Shown piece by piece: positions 34,586 to 37,407 of a stretch of 37,407 nt of DNA. The notes under the pieces were generated by a model. The model did not search any database. It was not told where the DNA came from and worked only from the letters and a program-made list of their open reading frames with translations. The number at the start of each line of letters is the position of its first letter. Position 1 is the first letter of the stretch. The stretch is taken from positions 1 to 37,407 of the forward strand of contig NZ_FOLE01000016.1 in assembly GCF_900112255.1 (NCBI RefSeq). Reading direction: 5' to 3'. This stretch comes from Flexibacter flexilis DSM 6793 (GTDB taxonomy: Bacteria; Bacteroidota; Bacteroidia; Cytophagales; Flexibacteraceae). Position numbers and translations under genes: made by a program.

Positions 34586-35731
34586 ATGAATGTAACGTTT
34601 TGGTTTCGGGATAACCAGACAGACAAAGCGAAAAAAGGTGTAATCATGGCAGTTGTTCAGGTAGCTAACACCAGTGGTAAAACAGTTAGCCGTAATTTTG
34701 CCAGCACCTACAAAGTATATAGGCAAGACTTCCACGAAGGCGGATGCGAAAAGGAAAAGCGAGCGTTAGTAATGGAACTGGAGGCTATACAAATTTTTTT
34801 GAATGGCCAGACGGGACGAGAAGTAACAGCCGCCGAAATTAAAGCCGAATACTTACGAAGGAAGCCCCGAAAGACCAAACCCAAACCAACAGCCGCAGAA
34901 AGCACACCGCTAACGCCCCCAGCCCCTACCATACAAGAGATAATACAGAATTTTTTGATAGCACAAGAAGGCCGCAAAATCCGACTTGCTACACTAAACT
35001 CATACAAAGCGTTTGGTAAAAAAATTATCACATTGATTGGTGATACTTATGTGAAGGATATAAGCACAAAAACACTTGAAAACCTTTACAGTCTTGTTTC
35101 TACCGAAAAAAGCAACGGATATGCAATGCAATTAATTGCGATTCTCAAAACGGCCATCAAACCGCGCGTAATTGATTTTGTTCCACCAGAACCAAGCAGA
35201 CAAAAGCCTCTTACGTTTTTGGAACAAGGGGAACTTGAAAAGATAGCGGCCAGCCGCGAGGCTTTGCCTGAAAGATACCGCCGCGCCTGTGATTATTTTC
35301 TTTTCCTGTGTGAAACGGGTATTTCGCTAATAGACTTTGAAAAGTTCCAAGAACGCCATAAAATCACAATACACGAGGGTATTTTGTTTCTTGAGGGTGT
35401 AAGACACAAGACGGGGAAAACGTACTTTGTACCACTATCAGAGCGTGCCAAAGCAATAGGAGAGGCGTATGATTGGCAATTTGAATTACTGAATAGGGGA
35501 ACATTAAGAAATCACATTCGGGCAATAGCCGAATTTTGCGGAATCGAAAAAAATATCAGCGCACATAAAGCACGGCACACTGTTGTAATGAACATTTTAG
35601 ACCAAACGGGAGACATTGCTCTTGCAGCCGCCACCATTGGGGACAATGTAGCGACGGTTTCCAAGCATTACGGCCATTTGCGCCTGTCTGGTTATGCTCA
35701 AATGTGGGAAAAATACAAGAAAAATAAGTAA
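34586..35731 (+). CDS. Tyrosine recombinase / site-specific integrase
   Basis: The 381-residue protein has an N-terminal arm-binding-like region (1-55, MNVTFWFRDN, with a K-G segment), a core-binding domain (about 115-200) and a catalytic domain (about 208-378). The box II motif HKARH gives His327 and Arg330, the beta-hairpin Lys is near 275-278, and the nucleophile is Tyr362 in SKHYGHL. The box I Arg position, normally in TG(L)R, is Ser247 in ETGISLIDF. The third His/Trp position, normally LGH, is Asp353 in TIGDN. A Ser at box I is known in Bacteroides IntDOT-type integrases; the Asp is less usual. It marks the edge of a probable mobile element whose other genes run off the window. Confidence 0.9.
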   Translation: MNVTFWFRDNQTDKAKKGVIMAVVQVANTSGKTVSRNFASTYKVYRQDFHEGGCEKEKRALVMELEAIQIFLNGQTGREVTAAEIKAEYLRRKPRKTKPKPTAAESTPLTPPAPTIQEIIQNFLIAQEGRKIRLATLNSYKAFGKKIITLIGDTYVKDISTKTLENLYSLVSTEKSNGYAMQLIAILKTAIKPRVIDFVPPEPSRQKPLTFLEQGELEKIAASREALPERYRRACDYFLFLCETGISLIDFEKFQERHKITIHEGILFLEGVRHKTGKTYFVPLSERAKAIGEAYDWQFELLNRGTLRNHIRAIAEFCGIEKNISAHKARHTVVMNILDQTGDIALAAATIGDNVATVSKHYGHLRLSGYAQMWEKYKKNK

Positions 35732-35750
35732 GCAAAAGACGGACAAAAAG

Positions 35751-35797
35751 GGCTCTTAACGGCTCTTAACGGCCTTTTTTTGGCTCTTAATGGCTCA
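35751..35797 (+). repeat. Tandem 10-bp direct repeats just after the integrase gene
   Basis: GGCTCTTAAC occurs at 35751-35760 and 35761-35770, followed by GGCC plus a T-run, then GGCTCTTAAT at 35782-35791 and a partial GGCTCA. They start 20 bases after the integrase stop codon. They do not form a hairpin, so they are more like iterated binding sites than a terminator. Confidence 0.75.
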
Positions 35798-35839
35798 TTT
35801 TTCGGGTCTTTACTTGTTGCTTTTATCCAAATTAGACAC

Positions 35840-35878
35840 AAAAAAGCCGCCCAAATAGTAGTTTTGGGCGGCTTTTTC
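35840..35878. terminator. Terminator downstream of the integrase
   Basis: AAAAAGCCGCCCAAA at 35841-35855 pairs with TTTTGGGCGGCTTTTT at 35862-35876 around a short loop, with A-run and T-run on the two sides. It is strong in both directions. Confidence 0.9.
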
Positions 35879-35891
35879 TGTAATTTTGGGT

Positions 35892-36017
35892 ATGAAAAAA
35901 TATACAAACAGAGCTAAAAAGCTACAAAACAACCTAATAGCAGGATTATTTCTTACAGCAATTGCACTGCTAATTTACGCGGTCGGTGGCTGGTTTGGTT
36001 TTTGGCCGTTGGTGTAG
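35892..36017 (+). CDS. Short single-pass membrane ORF (41 aa)
   Basis: ATG at 35892 opens a 41-codon frame, with a basic N-terminus (MKKYTNRAKKLQNN) and one hydrophobic segment (LIAGLFLTAIALLIYAVGGW), ending FWPLV at TAG 36015-36017. It lies right after a strong terminator, and a TAATTTTG match at 35881-35888 is so close to the ATG that a transcript would be almost leaderless. The positive-inside layout is protein-like, but there is no family match I know and it may be chance. Confidence 0.4.
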   Translation: MKKYTNRAKKLQNNLIAGLFLTAIALLIYAVGGWFGFWPLV

Positions 36018-36189
36018 GCACTACAAATACAGTATGTAATAAAAATACGAAACAAAGCGGTTCTTTGCGCTTACACCAAATACTAATACTGTTTTATATT
36101 TGCTGATTATCAGCGTTTTGTTTAAAGGATACAGCTCCTGCGGTTGAGCTGCCAGGTATGATTTAAAATCACGTAATATTTAAGCTCAA
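36018..36189. other. Dyad-rich non-coding stretch
   Basis: Three short dyads follow each other: GCTGA-TTA-TCAGC at 36102-36114, CAGCTC/GAGCTG at 36132-36151 (8-nt loop), and TGATT-TAA-AATCA at 36159-36171. Two longer inverted pairs also occur, TTGGTGTAGGC (36009-36019) with GCTTACACCAA (36069-36079), and ACAGTAT (36029-36035) with ATACTGT (36086-36092). No frame is convincing here. It could be a structured RNA or recombination/regulatory sites. Confidence 0.4.
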
Positions 36190-36225
36190 AAACAAAAAAA
36201 ACACCTGTATTTGAGTACAGGTGTC
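36190..36225 (-). terminator. Terminator of the minus-strand island genes
   Basis: ACACCTGTA from 36201 pairs with TACAGGTGT ending at 36224. On the minus strand it is followed by a T-run (plus-strand A-run 36194-36200), about 10 bases past the stop codon of the GIY-YIG-like gene. Confidence 0.85.
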
Positions 36226-36233
36226 GGGGGGTG

Positions 36234-36938
36234 TTAAAATGGAGCTTCGTTTTCGTCTTCTTTAGCGAACCATTCCATCGGGTCTTCTTCTGGCGGCTGC
36301 TCGGTGAACACTTCGTAAGTTCTCGATGTGGTAAAAGGTAAATCTGGAGCTAATACTTCGTAGTCCATGCGTTCGCGCTCAAAATACAATTCGTATTGCA
36401 TGGCATTGCCTTTAGGCCTGTAACGCTGTATGTAATACTTTTCAACATCGGCAATTCGTGGATTATCGGACAAAGCTAAAACAACCTGATAGCCTTTTTT
36501 AGGAACCGTAAACCGATATTGCTTTTTGTCTGGCCACGATTGAAAATGCCGCGAAATTGTCTTGTAAAGCGTGTTATCCGAAAAAGAATAACCCACATAT
36601 ACAAGCTCTTTTGTTTTGGCATTGATAATAAAATACAGCCCTTTGGTTTTCCCTGTAATGTCTGCGTAATTGATTTTTGCTTTGCCTTTATCGTGGGTAT
36701 AAAAATCAAACGCGGGGGTGAATTGAACTTTTATAGGCTTGCCTTTTACTGTAATAGTTTCGTAAAAACTATTGTCTTCTACAAAATCCCGAACCAAAAA
36801 ATTAGGCTTTCGGGCTGCGCCTTCTAAGGTGTCGCCCTCGCCGCTCTCCCGTCGCTTCCAAAACAGGGCGGCTAAAAAAATAGCCACAACAAATATTATT
36901 GCTGCGGCTATTGTGTGTTTTTTCTGCTTTTTAGTCAT
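36234..36938 (-). CDS. Membrane-anchored GIY-YIG-like domain protein of the putative island
   Basis: The 234-residue protein begins with a basic stretch and one membrane segment (about 9-26), then a linker. A domain at about 95-190 has GLYFIINAKTKELVYVGYS, a later Arg-His (SRHFQSW) and ADVEKYYIQRYRPKGN. This layout, with Gly-Leu-Tyr at one strand and Tyr-Val-Gly-Tyr at the next, then Arg, Glu and Asn, is that of GIY-YIG nucleases, with GLY and YVG in place of the textbook residues. The C-terminal 45 residues are acidic and Pro-rich. A nuclease tied to the membrane would be unusual; the domain may instead be inactive. Its ATG is 1 base from the stop of the upstream gene, so the two are cotranscribed. 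Confidence 0.65.
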   Translation of the reverse strand: MTKKQKKHTIAAAIIFVVAIFLAALFWKRRESGEGDTLEGAARKPNFLVRDFVEDNSFYETITVKGKPIKVQFTPAFDFYTHDKGKAKINYADITGKTKGLYFIINAKTKELVYVGYSFSDNTLYKTISRHFQSWPDKKQYRFTVPKKGYQVVLALSDNPRIADVEKYYIQRYRPKGNAMQYELYFERERMDYEVLAPDLPFTTSRTYEVFTEQPPEEDPMEWFAKEDENEAPF

Positions 36939-36939
36939 G

Positions 36940-37407
36940 TTAAAATTTTAGATTGACCTTAAAACCTAACAATCCAGACTTTCCAAGTTTATAACCTCCG
37001 TAAAGAGAAAGGCTGTATTTAGCGAACTCCTTTACTGTTCCCCACCTTCGTTTGCGGCGTTCTCGTCTGAATTGTTGTAATAGCTCTTTATCTGTTTTGT
37101 GCACGACTTCCAAAGAACCTGTATCACTTACTATAATGGCCTTGACGGTTTCGGGGTCAAAGCTGTACGAACTTTCTATAATTGTGCCGCGTGGCGTTAT
37201 CTTTTGAATGTCGTATCTGTTGCGCGTAAAGTCTAACTTTCCGCCTTTCATAATCGTTGCCTTTTCCCGTCGTCGTCTTTCAAGCGTGTCGGGTGTGCGT
37301 TGGATTTTTACCTTTTTGGCTGGAGTCGGTTTGGTTACTAAAATCGGGGCGATGTGTCGGACCTTCGCTGTGTCTGTTTTAATCGGTTTGGCTGCCACTG
37401 GTGGCGG
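36940..37407 (-). CDS. Basic hypothetical protein of the putative island (5' partial)
   Basis: The frame stops at 36940-36942 and is open to the right edge of the window, reading PPPVAAKPIK at the edge, so the start lies outside and the GTG at 37398 is not a reliable start. The visible part has about 155 residues. It is very basic, with Lys/Arg runs (ERRRREK, RRERRKRRW) and a Pro-rich start. It ends with a Gly-rich, alternating hydrophobic stretch (YSLSLYGGYKLG, then LLGFKVNLKF) that could form a beta-strand ending in Phe, as in outer-membrane barrel proteins. It could be the tail of a larger envelope or nucleic-acid-binding protein. Only 1 base separates it from the GIY-YIG-like gene. Confidence 0.6.
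   Translation of the reverse strand, partial: PPPVAAKPIKTDTAKVRHIAPILVTKPTPAKKVKIQRTPDTLERRRREKATIMKGGKLDFTRNRYDIQKITPRGTIIESSYSFDPETVKAIIVSDTGSLEVVHKTDKELLQQFRRERRKRRWGTVKEFAKYSLSLYGGYKLGKSGLLGFKVNLKF

Overview
The window looks like chromosomal DNA of a member of the Bacteroidota, probably a Cytophagales-type gliding or surface-colonising bacterium. The evidence is a giant SprB-repeat protein with a gliding-motility-type C-terminal domain, a second protein with a type A T9SS sorting domain, several promoters matching the Bacteroidota TTTG/TAnnTTTG pattern, and families typical of the phylum (DUF4834, TIGR04222, a Bacteroidota-style integrase). Genus cannot be fixed from sequence alone. No rRNA, tRNA or CRISPR array was found.

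Region 1 (1-9000): the 3' part of a gene for a very large surface adhesin of Ig-like SprB repeats. Its 5' end lies outside the window. The first 1.4 kb is a near-identical 474-bp tandem repeat, and the first copy has a 2-nt deletion that breaks the reading frame. Region 2 (9030-13470): folE and a PTPS/QueD gene overlapping on the minus strand, a small lipoprotein, a FUSC-like membrane protein and a deoxyhypusine synthase-like enzyme with its own promoter. Region 3 (13500-17030): poorly characterised membrane proteins. One carries a microsatellite-encoded Ser/Ile transmembrane tract, one is a short gene that may be frameshifted, and one is a TIGR04222 protein with a Cys/Gly tail.

Region 4 (17055-22600, all minus strand): agmatine deiminase, an NAD-dependent epimerase, an exported endonuclease/exonuclease/phosphatase-fold protein with an unknown partner gene, and a DnaQ-type exonuclease fused to a GIY-YIG (Cho/UvrC-like) nuclease. 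Region 5 (22687-31060): an EamA transporter, a secreted multidomain endonuclease I with T9SS signal, an orphan trpC, cysS, a SanA/DUF218 protein and the E2 subunit of a 2-oxoacid dehydrogenase with two lipoyl domains. Most of these units end in clear hairpin terminators.

Region 6 (31368-34194): a co-directional cluster of a Gln-rich J-domain protein, an AT-rich acyltransferase 3, a DUF4834 protein and a WD40 protein. Region 7 (34195-37407): the edge of a probable integrated mobile element. It has a tyrosine recombinase with two atypical catalytic positions, a composite direct/inverted repeat just upstream of it, tandem 10-bp repeats just downstream, a dyad-rich non-coding stretch with a 41-aa membrane ORF, and two tightly linked minus-strand genes (a membrane-anchored GIY-YIG-like protein and a basic protein that runs off the window).

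The most interesting places for an undescribed system are the integrase-edge region (34478-37407), the microsatellite membrane protein with its small neighbour (13584-15377), and the frame-broken adhesin repeat array (1-1420).
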